From assembly GCA_035294245.1 (NCBI GenBank), contig DATGLG010000017.1, positions 62,001 to 126,000 on the forward strand: a DNA stretch of 64,000 nt, given 5' to 3'. The notes beneath the pieces were generated by a model, which saw only the letters and a program-made list of their open reading frames with translations, was not told the DNA's origin and searched no databases. Source of the stretch: DATGLG01 sp035294245 (GTDB taxonomy: Bacteria > Pseudomonadota > Alphaproteobacteria > JACZXZ01). Positions 25,121 to 32,558 of the stretch are shown here, piece after piece (positions within the stretch are counted from its first letter, which is position 1; every line of letters starts with the position of its first letter). Made by a program: the position numbers and the translations under genes.

Positions 25121-26116
25121 ATGGTCGCGCGTCGAGGACTCGAGCATCGCAAACTCGCGTCGGGACTTGAGGTCTCGGCGATCGGGCTCGGCTGCATGTC
25201 GTTCTCGGGCGCCTATGGACCGAGCGACGACGCGGCGGCCATTGCGCTGATCCACCACGCGATCGACAAGGGCGTCGATTTCTTCGACAGCTCTGACATG
25301 TATGGCTGGGGCCACAACGAAGAGTTGCTTGGCCGCGCGCTCAGGGGGCGCCGCGACCAGGTCATCCTCGCCACGAAGTTCGGCCAGATCCAGCAGCCGG
25401 GCAGGCCGAATGGCGTCGACGGAAGCCCCGGATATGTCGCCAAAGCCTGCGATGCCAGCCTGAAGCGCCTCGGCGTCGAGACCATCGACCTCTATTACCA
25501 GCACCGCGTCGACCCGAAAGTGCCGATCGAGGATACTGTGGGGGCAATGGCCCGGCTCGTCGAGGCGGGGAAGGTCCGGCATCTCGGACTCTGCGAGGCG
25601 CGGCCGGAGACGATTCGCCGCGCGCACAAGGTGCATCCGATCGCCGCCGTGCAGACCGAATATTCGCTGCTCTATCGCGTCGAGGCCGAAGAGACGATCA
25701 AGACGACCCGCCCTTTCGGCATCGCCTTCGTCGCTTATTCGCCGCTCGGCCGCGGCTTCCTCACCGGCCGCATCCGCACCGCGGAGGAACTCAAAGACGA
25801 CCGGCGCGGCCAGCATCCGCGCTTCCAGCCCCAGAACTTCGACCACAATCGCGCGCTGGTCGAACGCGTGGAGGCCATCGCGGAGGAGAAGGGCTGCACA
25901 CCCGCTCAGCTTGCCTTGGCCTGGCTCTTGGCCCAGGGCCCCGAGATCGTGCCGATTCCCGGCACGCGGCGCCGCGACCGCTTCGACGAGAATCTCGGCG
26001 CGCTTTCGGTGCAATTGACGCCCGACGACGTGCTCCGCATCGCCGCGGCGATCCCGGTCGGAGCTGCCGCCGGAACTCGCTATCCGGAGGCCGGGATGCG
26101 AGGCGTCTATATCTAG
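25121..26116 (+). CDS. aldo/keto reductase
   Basis: 331 aa from the ATG at 25121, which has GGGAGG four bases upstream. The tetrad residues are visible: Asp and Tyr in DFFDSSDMYGWGHNE, Lys in VILATKFG and His in DLYYQHRVDP. The C-terminal NADPH site is VPIPGTRRRDRFDENLGALS. The overall pattern (IGLGCMSFSGAYGP, YSPLGRGFLTG) is that of the AKR13/YajO-like group, NADPH-dependent reductases of small aldehydes. It stands alone, 204 bp after the Rieske gene. Confidence 0.92.
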   Translation: MVARRGLEHRKLASGLEVSAIGLGCMSFSGAYGPSDDAAAIALIHHAIDKGVDFFDSSDMYGWGHNEELLGRALRGRRDQVILATKFGQIQQPGRPNGVDGSPGYVAKACDASLKRLGVETIDLYYQHRVDPKVPIEDTVGAMARLVEAGKVRHLGLCEARPETIRRAHKVHPIAAVQTEYSLLYRVEAEETIKTTRPFGIAFVAYSPLGRGFLTGRIRTAEELKDDRRGQHPRFQPQNFDHNRALVERVEAIAEEKGCTPAQLALAWLLAQGPEIVPIPGTRRRDRFDENLGALSVQLTPDDVLRIAAAIPVGAAAGTRYPEAGMRGVYI

Positions 26117-26272
26117 CAGGGTCACCGTGACGAGGCGAAGGCAGCCTTGCATCTTCCGGGTCCCTGCCCTGCATCCGCCCGCGGTTTTCGCGGCACCTGG
26201 CACATGCTACGGTAGGGTCGCGACGTAGACAGGCCAAATTAAGGCCCCGCATCGTCTTCCCGGCCGACTGCC

Positions 26273-27778
26273 TTGCCCCTTCTGCCACCCGGCTTACGAC
26301 GCCGCCTCTCGCTCACCCGACCGATGACGGTCGCGCTGATCGTTGCCTGCGCTCTCTTCATGGAGAACCTCGACGGCACGATCATCACCACGGCGCTGCC
26401 GGCGATGGCGGAGTCGTTCAAGACCACGCCCATCCATCTCAGCCTCGGCATCACGGCCTATATCTTTAGCCTCGCGGTCTTCATTCCGATTAGCGGCTGG
26501 GTCGCCGACCGCTATGGCTCGCGAACAGTCTTCCGCGCCGCCATTGCCGTCTTCACGCTGGGGTCCGCTCTCTGCGGGCTTTGCAACAACGTGCCCGAAT
26601 TTGCCGCGGCGCGCGTGCTGCAAGGCATCGGCGGCGCCATGATGGTTCCGGTCGGACGGCTCGTGATGCTGCGCAGCGTGGCGAAATCTGAGCTCGTCCG
26701 CGCCATGGCCTATCTCACGGTGCCGGCCCTGATCGGCCCCGTGCTCGGGCCGCCGGTCGGCGGCTTCATCACCACCTATTTCTCGTGGCGCTGGATTTTC
26801 TTCCTCAACCTGCCATTCGGAATCCTTGGCATCGTTCTCGTCACCCGGCTCATCGACAATTACCGTGAGCCGGATTCCTGGCCGCTCGACTGGCTCGGCT
26901 TCATTCTTACGAGCATCGCTCTGACCTGCCTCATGTACGATTCGGATCTCGTCGGCAATCCGGCATCGAGTAGTACGGTCATTTTGCTCGTCCTCGCGAC
27001 GAGCCTCGGCATCGGCGCCCTCGCCGTCATGCATGCGCGGCGCCAGGCGCACCCCATCATCGATCTCTCGCTCCTCCGCATCCCGACCTTCGTCATGACG
27101 GTTTCGGGCGGCTCGATCTTCCGCATCTGCGCAGGGGCCGTGCCTTATTTGCTGCCGCTCCTGCTGCAGCTCGGCTTCGGCATGACCGCCTTCGCCTCGG
27201 GGCTCCTCACTTTCGCGGGCGCGGTCGGCTCCTTTACCATGAAGATCGCGACGCGGCCGATTCTCAAGCGCTACGGCTTCCGCCGGGTGCTCATCGGAAA
27301 CGGCGTCCTCAGCGCCGGCTCGATCCTGGTCTGCGCGCTCTTCAGCGTATCGACGCCCGGCTTGGTGATCTTCGCGCTGCTGTTGCTCGGAGGCTTCTTC
27401 CGCTCGTTGCAATATACGAGCCTCAACACCCTCGCCTTCGCTGATATCGTCCCGCAGAAGATGAGCGGCGCCACCAGCGTGTCCAGCATGATGCAGCAGC
27501 TCTCGAACGGCTTGGGCGTTGCCCTCGGCGCCATTCTTCTCCATGTCCTCCTGGTGCTGCGCGGGGCCGAAGGCGAGGCGCTCTCCGCCGCCGATCTGCG
27601 TTTTGCTTTCCTGATCGTCGGCCTCCTCTCCCTGACCTCGCTCCTTTTCTTCCGGCGCTTGGCCGCAGATGCGGGGGCCGAGGTCAGCGGCCACCGGCAG
27701 ACCGCGACAGCCCCCGATGCCGAGGCGGCCGCGCCGGAAAGCAGCGCTCGGGAGCGTCTCCCGCAGCCCGGCGAGTGA
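26273..27778 (+). CDS. MFS drug-efflux transporter, DHA2 (EmrB/QacA) family
   Basis: Up to 501 aa with about 14 hydrophobic helices. TM1 carries the DHA2 mark FMENLDGTIITTALPAMAES, loop 2-3 has GWVADRYGSRTVFRAA and motif C is LIGPVLGPPVGGFITTYFSW. It is expected to export hydrophobic or amphipathic toxic compounds using the proton gradient. The start is uncertain: TTG at 26273 keeps the natural-looking basic N-terminus, while the first ATG (26324) starts just inside the first helix; neither has a clear ribosome site. Confidence 0.88.
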   Translation: MPLLPPGLRRRLSLTRPMTVALIVACALFMENLDGTIITTALPAMAESFKTTPIHLSLGITAYIFSLAVFIPISGWVADRYGSRTVFRAAIAVFTLGSALCGLCNNVPEFAAARVLQGIGGAMMVPVGRLVMLRSVAKSELVRAMAYLTVPALIGPVLGPPVGGFITTYFSWRWIFFLNLPFGILGIVLVTRLIDNYREPDSWPLDWLGFILTSIALTCLMYDSDLVGNPASSSTVILLVLATSLGIGALAVMHARRQAHPIIDLSLLRIPTFVMTVSGGSIFRICAGAVPYLLPLLLQLGFGMTAFASGLLTFAGAVGSFTMKIATRPILKRYGFRRVLIGNGVLSAGSILVCALFSVSTPGLVIFALLLLGGFFRSLQYTSLNTLAFADIVPQKMSGATSVSSMMQQLSNGLGVALGAILLHVLLVLRGAEGEALSAADLRFAFLIVGLLSLTSLLFFRRLAADAGAEVSGHRQTATAPDAEAAAPESSARERLPQPGE

Positions 27779-27869
27779 CGCTTCGGCCCCCTCCCCGGTC
27801 CAGGGGCTTGATGAGGGGTGTTGCTTTGACGCAGAGTGGGCGACAGCCAAAGGGGAGAAGAGTCGCGCC

Positions 27870-28877
27870 ATGGGCTCAGCATCATCGAGTCTTGCCGCCG
27901 ACGCGGCCTTGCCAGAAGCGCCCCAGGCACCGGCGCCGCGCCGTTTGTCGCTCGCCGTGCTCGTTCCCTGCTTCAATGAGGAGGCGACGGTTGCGCAGGT
28001 GGTGGAGGAGTTCCGCGCCGCCCTGCCGGATGCGACCGTCTATGTCTACGACAACGCCTCGAGCGATCGTACTGCAGATCGGGCGCGCGCAGCCGGCGCC
28101 GTGGTGCGTCGCGAGGAGATGCCGGGCAAGGGCAACGTCGTGCGGCGCATGTTTGCCGACATCGATGCCGATGTTTATCTTCTCGTCGACGGTGATGCGA
28201 CCTATGACGCGGCGCGCGCCCCGGATCTGGTAAAGCTGCTGCTGAGCGGCCCCTACGATCTCGTCAACGGTGCGCGCGTGCCCGAATCCGCAGGCGTCTA
28301 TCGCCAGGGGCACCGTGTTGGGAATCGGCTTCTTACCGGTCTCATCGGCTTCGTGTTCGGACAGCGCTTTGTCGACATCCTCTCCGGCTACAAGGCCTTC
28401 TCCCGCCGCTTCGTCAAGACTTTCCCGGCACTCGCCTCCGGGTTCGAGATTGAAACCGAGCTTACCGTGCATGCTCTCGATCTGCGCATGCCGGTCGCGG
28501 AAATACCGACGCCCTACCGAGAGCGGATTGCCGGCTCCATGAGCAAGCTCAGCACCTATCGGGACGGTCTGCGCATCCTCTGGATGATCGTGACCCTGGC
28601 GAAGGAGGAACGGCCATTGCCCTTCTTCGGCTGGATCTCGCTTGTGCTGGCGCTCATCTCGCTCGCGCTCGGAATCCCCGTCGTCGTCGAGTTCTTTCGC
28701 ACCGGGCTGGTGCCTCGGCTACCGACGGCGGTGCTCTCGATGGGGATCATGGTCCTCTCGTTCCTCGGCTTGGCCTGCGGTCTCATTCTTGACACCGTGA
28801 CGCGCGGCCGGCGCGAGCAGAAGCGGCTACGCTACCTCGCCTTTCCGTCCGTGCACGGGGACGGGGCGGGTTCGTGA
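27870..28877 (+). CDS. family 2 glycosyltransferase with C-terminal membrane helices
   Basis: 335 aa from the ATG at 27870 (AGGGGAGAAG upstream). The GT-A domain shows LAVLVPCFNEEATVAQVVEE, YVYDNASSDRTAD and the metal-binding DGDATYD, then SGYKAFSRRFVKTFP. Two hydrophobic segments near the C-terminus anchor it in the inner membrane, as in polyprenyl-phosphate glycosyltransferases of the DPM1/GtrB type. It likely loads a sugar on undecaprenyl phosphate. The downstream polytopic membrane protein overlaps by 4 bp, suggesting a donor-maker plus transferase pair. Confidence 0.87.
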   Translation: MGSASSSLAADAALPEAPQAPAPRRLSLAVLVPCFNEEATVAQVVEEFRAALPDATVYVYDNASSDRTADRARAAGAVVRREEMPGKGNVVRRMFADIDADVYLLVDGDATYDAARAPDLVKLLLSGPYDLVNGARVPESAGVYRQGHRVGNRLLTGLIGFVFGQRFVDILSGYKAFSRRFVKTFPALASGFEIETELTVHALDLRMPVAEIPTPYRERIAGSMSKLSTYRDGLRILWMIVTLAKEERPLPFFGWISLVLALISLALGIPVVVEFFRTGLVPRLPTAVLSMGIMVLSFLGLACGLILDTVTRGRREQKRLRYLAFPSVHGDGAGS

Positions 28878-30280
28878 GCGCCGCCGCGCCGCGAGCTTGG
28901 CGCGACGGTCGGCCGCTCTTCGCTGTCATGCTTGCCGCCGCGCTTATTCTCCTGGCCGCGGGGCGATTGCGCCCGGATCTGACGCCCGATACACCGAGCT
29001 ATCTCGTCGCCTGGTCCTGGCCGCAGATGCTGGGGCAACCGCGCAATCCGCTATTCAGCTGGATCCTCGATGTCGTCACCCTGGGGAGCGGCAACTACGC
29101 GGCCGTGCCGGTGCTGCAAACCGGCCTCTTCTTCTTCGCGGCATTCCATCTCTTTCGAGCCTGTCGCCGTTACGGGCTCTCGCGGGCGGCGGCCCTGGCA
29201 CTCACCTTGCCTCTGGTGCTCTCGAACCTCGTTATCCTGTGGAACAACGCCGTCCATCCCGAGCTGGCCGCCGCCGGATGCTTGTTGATTGCAATTGCCG
29301 AGCTCCCAGCCCGCGTCGCAAAGGAATGGAAGGCATGGCCCGTGGCGCGGTTCTCGCTCCTGCTCGGCGTCGCTTATATCCTTCGCCCCACTTATCTGCC
29401 TTTCATTTTCATCTGCCCGGGTCTTTTCCTGGTGCTGGCGCGGCTGCGCGGCATGCCTTGGCGCTGTGGCGCCGCCGGAGCCGTCCTCCTCGCCGGCGCG
29501 GCACCCTTCCTTCTCGTGTCAACATTGCGCTTCGCGGCGCTCGGCGACTTCAATATCGTGTCCTATGGTGGCTATCAGATGTCCGGCATGGCCGGAGAGA
29601 TGCTCGATGCCGAGATCGTCGACCGTCTCCCCGCCGATCTCCAGCCCCTCGGCCGAGGCATTCTCGCCGGGCGGAATTCCCTCATTGCCGCGGGCGGGGC
29701 CTTGCCGACGCCACGCAACTCGTCGGGCCAGCGCTCTTACATGTCCGTTGCCCTCGGTTATTACGACCTGCTGGCGCGCAACTATGATTACATTCTCTAT
29801 AACGTGATTGGGCGGCAGCGTGGCGCGAATGAGAGCTGGGTCGATTTCAACCGGCGGCTCCAGCGCTTCGCCGTCGCGACGGTGCTGGCCAGCCCGGCGC
29901 GCTATGGGGCTTGGCTGGTCGGCGCCATCACGCGGGCGGTGGGACGGATGACGGTGACGAATGCACCCTTCATGGCTGCCATACTGGGATTGCTTGTCGC
30001 CTATCCGCTTTGGCTACGCCGCCGTCTTATCGCTCGCGAGGAGGGGCGGACGGAGGCAGGGAACCATGCGGAGCCGCGGTTCCTTGATCTTCATGCCCTC
30101 ATCTGGATCGTTGCCCTCTACACGCTGGGTGCCGGCGCCCTTCAGGTTCTGGTGACCTTTCCGGCCGCCCGCTATCTCGATGCAGCCGGATTGCTCCTAC
30201 CGGCCCTCCCTGCCTATGCGCTGATTCGGCTGGCGATCGCCGGCGGCCATGGTGCCAGGGGCGAGCGGGGCGAAATTTAG
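28874..30280 (+). CDS. polytopic membrane protein, putative GT-C-type glycosyltransferase
   Basis: 468 aa beginning at a GTG inside a GTGA overlap with the GT2 gene. It has about ten hydrophobic segments, an acidic first loop (LRPDLTPDTPSYLVAW, the Asp-rich loop typical of GT-C enzymes) and a large periplasmic region (about 215-340). No specific family motif is recognised. With the GT2 partner it could transfer a lipid-linked sugar to a periplasmic acceptor such as LPS or a protein. The GT-C assignment is by topology and context only. Confidence 0.6.
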   Translation: MSAAAPRAWRDGRPLFAVMLAAALILLAAGRLRPDLTPDTPSYLVAWSWPQMLGQPRNPLFSWILDVVTLGSGNYAAVPVLQTGLFFFAAFHLFRACRRYGLSRAAALALTLPLVLSNLVILWNNAVHPELAAAGCLLIAIAELPARVAKEWKAWPVARFSLLLGVAYILRPTYLPFIFICPGLFLVLARLRGMPWRCGAAGAVLLAGAAPFLLVSTLRFAALGDFNIVSYGGYQMSGMAGEMLDAEIVDRLPADLQPLGRGILAGRNSLIAAGGALPTPRNSSGQRSYMSVALGYYDLLARNYDYILYNVIGRQRGANESWVDFNRRLQRFAVATVLASPARYGAWLVGAITRAVGRMTVTNAPFMAAILGLLVAYPLWLRRRLIAREEGRTEAGNHAEPRFLDLHALIWIVALYTLGAGALQVLVTFPAARYLDAAGLLLPALPAYALIRLAIAGGHGARGERGEI

Positions 30281-30316
30281 GGAACGTTTCCGATTCTCGT
30301 GCATCCAATCGGCAGG

Positions 30317-30723
30317 ATGAGTACGACCGTGACGCCATTCGCCGAGGCTTTGGCCGATACCGAGCTCGTGGCCCTGGTCAAGGGAGGCCAGGGCGCAATG
30401 TTCGCGGAGATCATGCGTCGCAACAACCGGCGCCTGTTTCGGCTCGTCCGCGCTGTCGTCGGCGACGATGCGGAGGCCGAGGAGATCGTCCAGGAAACCT
30501 ATGTGCGGGCCTATACCGCCCTCGCCCGATGGCGTGAGGACGCGAGCCTCGCCGCCTGGCTGTCGCGCATTGCCATAAACGAGGCGCTGGGGACGCCTTC
30601 GCCGCCGGCGGCCTGTCGTCGAATTTGCAACGATCGCCGAGAGCCCGGCAGACGTTGCACCCGGACCCTTCGATCACCTCCTCCATCCAATGAGCACGGC
30701 GAATAGGCGCCGGGGTCGGTTGC
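30317..30723 (+). pseudogene. ECF sigma factor fragment, frameshifted and lacking region 4
   Basis: Codons from about 30317 encode an ECF sigma region 2 (LVALVKGGQGAMFAEIMRR, EAEEIVQETYVRAYTALARW, LSRIAINEAL). At a GGGG run near 30589-30592 the frame breaks: reading one base over restores the expected GRLRRRRPVVEFATIAESP linker. A single extra G explains the shift. After the linker no helix-turn-helix region 4 follows; instead cytochrome c sequence begins within about 40 codons. Either the gene is dead or the assembly has an indel; the missing region 4 argues for true decay. Confidence 0.75.
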
Positions 30724-31067
30724 GGCCTCGCCCCCGCCTTCGGGTTGCCGCTCGGCAACCCGGAGCGAGGCGCCAAGATCTATGCGCGCTGCCAAGCCTG
30801 CCATTCGATCGATCGCGACCGCACCGGGCCGCGCCATGCGGATCTCTTCGGGCGGCGCGCCGGCAGCATCCCCGGCTTTCCGTATTCCGCCGCGATGCGG
30901 AAAGCCGGCGCTGCGGGGCTCGTCTGGAATGCGAAGACCCTCGACAAATTCCTCAGATCGCCGACGGCATTCATTCCGGGCCCGCGCATGGGATACGCGG
31001 GCATCAAGAACGATCAGGAACGGATCGACCTCATCTCGCCTATCTTGCGGAGGCGACCCGGCAATGA
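30724..31067 (+). pseudogene. class I cytochrome c fragment, frameshifted near its end
   Basis: The frame through 30745 encodes PLGNPERGAKIYARCQACHS with the CxxCH heme site (CQACH), a c2-type core (GPRHADLFGRRAGS, WNAKTLDKFL) and the axial Met in GPRMGYAGI. At 31036-31037 an extra TC breaks the usual C-terminus: skipping it gives DLIAYLAEATRQ and a TGA at 31065. Without this the frame runs on into the antisense cbpM gene. No complete signal peptide or ribosome site precedes the heme domain, so the 5' part appears lost where it abuts the sigma fragment. Confidence 0.75.
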
Positions 31068-31085
31068 GAGCCGATCATCGGCGCG

Positions 31086-31424
31086 TCATTCGGCCTGCCG
31101 GCTTCTCCCGGCAACGGCAGCGAGCACGGCCGCCTGCACCTCGGGCGGCTGGGCGCTGAGCGCCTCGTTCATCGCCTTGAGCGTGCAGCGCAGCTCATAG
31201 ACCTGATCGAGGAGGGAAAGCACGAGCGGCACCACCTCGTCGTGCACGCCGAGCTGATGGCGCAAGTCGTAGACCAAGCGAACGCGCGCCACGTCGATTT
31301 CCTGGAACAGCCATTGGCCGTCGGCGGCCCTCTCCGGCTGCACCCAGCGGCGCTCGATCCACACGGAAAGCTCCGCCGGCTCGAGGTCGGGAAACAGCGC
31401 CGCAATGGCGTCGAGAGGCATCAT
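31086..31424 (-). CDS. cbpM: chaperone modulator CbpM
   Basis: 112 aa with a MerR-like N-terminal half (LEPAELSVWIERRWVQPERA) and a helical C-terminal part (VYDLRHQLGVHDEVVPLVLSLLDQVYELR). CbpM binds the J domain of CbpA and blocks its stimulation of DnaK. The start overlaps the cbpA stop by 4 bp, the standard cbpA-cbpM pair. It ends 18 bp from the degraded cytochrome fragment on the other strand. Confidence 0.88.
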   Translation of the reverse strand: MMPLDAIAALFPDLEPAELSVWIERRWVQPERAADGQWLFQEIDVARVRLVYDLRHQLGVHDEVVPLVLSLLDQVYELRCTLKAMNEALSAQPPEVQAAVLAAVAGRSRQAE

Positions 31425-32311
31425 GATTCGGCCATCCCCTTGCGCGGATCGAAGGGGTGACGCGGGGTCCAGGTCTCGAGGAAGGCGGCGAGCTCGGGCT
31501 CGGGGGAGGCAGGAATCACCACCTTGAGCTCCGCATATTGATGCCCGCCGGCGATGCCGCGGCCTTTCAATCTGAGCCGTGTGCCGCTGCTCGAATTCGG
31601 GGGAATGGTGAGGCTGACCGGCCCCTTGATCGTCGGCACCTGGACCTTGCCGCCGAGGACGGCCTCCTTGAGCGTAACCGGCAGCTCGAGAATGATGTCG
31701 TTACCGTCCCGCCGAAAGAACGGGTGGGGCGCGACGGTGACCTCGATCAGGGCATCGCCGGGCGGCCCGCCGCCCAGCCCAGGCTGGCCCTTGCCCTTCA
31801 GCCGTAGGATCTGGCCGTCGCGGAGCCCGGCGGGAATGGTGACGTCGAGGGTTTGCCCGTCGGGCAGGGTGAGGCGGCGCACGGCGCCCCGGACCGCTTC
31901 GAGGAAATCGACCGTGAGGGTGTAGAAGGCGTCGCCGCCGGGCAGCTTGAAATCCCGCGCCCGGCCAGCGCGGAAGGCGCCGCCGAGGAGATCGGCGAGA
32001 TCCTCGTCGGTGAAGGCCTCGGCGCGATATTTGGCCCGGCCGGGCGCATCGGCGAAATCCCGGTAGAAGTTGCGCTCATGCGCCCGCTCGGCGCCGCTTG
32101 CGTCGATCTCACCGCGATCGAAGCGCTTACGCTTCTCGGGATCGGAGAGCAGCTCATAGGCCGCGCTGATCGCCTTGAAGCGGTCCTCGGCGTCCTTCCT
32201 GCCGGGATTGAGATCCGGGTGATGCTGCTTGGCGAGCTTGCGATAAGCCGCGCGGATCGTCTCCGGTGCAGCGTCCCGCGCAACTCCCAAAACCTTATAA
32301 GGATCATCCAT
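31421..32311 (-). CDS. cbpA: curved-DNA-binding J-domain protein CbpA
   Basis: 296 aa from the ATG of MDDPYKVLGV; the longer open frame to 32407 has no homology. The J domain (about 1-70) has YRKLAKQHHPDLNPGRKDAE with the HPD motif. Then comes a Gly/Phe-poor linker without the DnaJ zinc fingers, followed by the two C-terminal substrate-binding barrels (IPAGLRDGQILRLKGKGQPG, VPTIKGPVSLTIPPNSSSG). This is the class B J-protein layout. It assists DnaK and is kept in check by the CbpM encoded in the same operon. Confidence 0.93.
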   Translation of the reverse strand: MDDPYKVLGVARDAAPETIRAAYRKLAKQHHPDLNPGRKDAEDRFKAISAAYELLSDPEKRKRFDRGEIDASGAERAHERNFYRDFADAPGRAKYRAEAFTDEDLADLLGGAFRAGRARDFKLPGGDAFYTLTVDFLEAVRGAVRRLTLPDGQTLDVTIPAGLRDGQILRLKGKGQPGLGGGPPGDALIEVTVAPHPFFRRDGNDIILELPVTLKEAVLGGKVQVPTIKGPVSLTIPPNSSSGTRLRLKGRGIAGGHQYAELKVVIPASPEPELAAFLETWTPRHPFDPRKGMAES

Positions 32312-32407
32312 CGCGCTAGAGAATATCCCGTGCAGCTCGGCCGTTCCAACGGCGGCGCTGGTCATGGGGGAAACTTTGCCGACGGGCTGCCGAAAGCGGA
32401 TCGGCAA

Positions 32408-32437
32408 AATATGCCGGGCCCGAGCGAATTCTTACAA
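32408..32437 (-). promoter_or_regulatory. possible promoter of cbpA-cbpM
   Basis: TTGTAA (32437-32432) and CATATT (32413-32408), 18 bases apart on the minus strand, four of six matches each. About 97 bp upstream of cbpA. Weak evidence; a heat-shock sigma site would be expected for a J protein, but I could not fit one cleanly. Confidence 0.3.
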
Positions 32438-32477
32438 GATCATTTCATATGTTATTGAGATGACGATTGCCTTTCAA

Positions 32478-32494
32478 TTGGCATCCGCTTTGCG
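32478..32494 (+). promoter_or_regulatory. sigma54 (-24/-12) promoter upstream of fliD
   Basis: TTGGCATCCGCTTTGCG has the GG at 32480-32481 and the GC at 32492-32493, with the required ten bases between, close to the consensus TGGCAC-N5-TTGC. It lies 66 bp before the fliD ATG, giving a leader of roughly 50 bases. Alphaproteobacterial late flagellar genes are often sigma54-dependent, which fits. The activator site was not identified. Confidence 0.6.
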
Positions 32495-32558
32495 TCGGTC
32501 AATTCGAAGCCGGCCACGGAGCGGCGGGCCTTTTCGATGAGCACAGCCGAGCGATGCG

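Noticed and set aside
26294..27976. 560-codon open frame antisense to the MFS transporter (similarly 53996-55807 opposite PBP1A, 15651-17417 opposite polA, 32499-33842 opposite fliD)
   Set aside because: Composition is that of reverse-complemented GC-rich genes, with no family motif; the sense genes have clear motifs throughout.
30690..31067. Open frame starting MSTANRRRGRLRPRP as an independent Arg-rich protein
   Set aside because: It is the shifted frame joining the sigma linker to the end of the cytochrome fragment; it explains the lesions better than a new gene.
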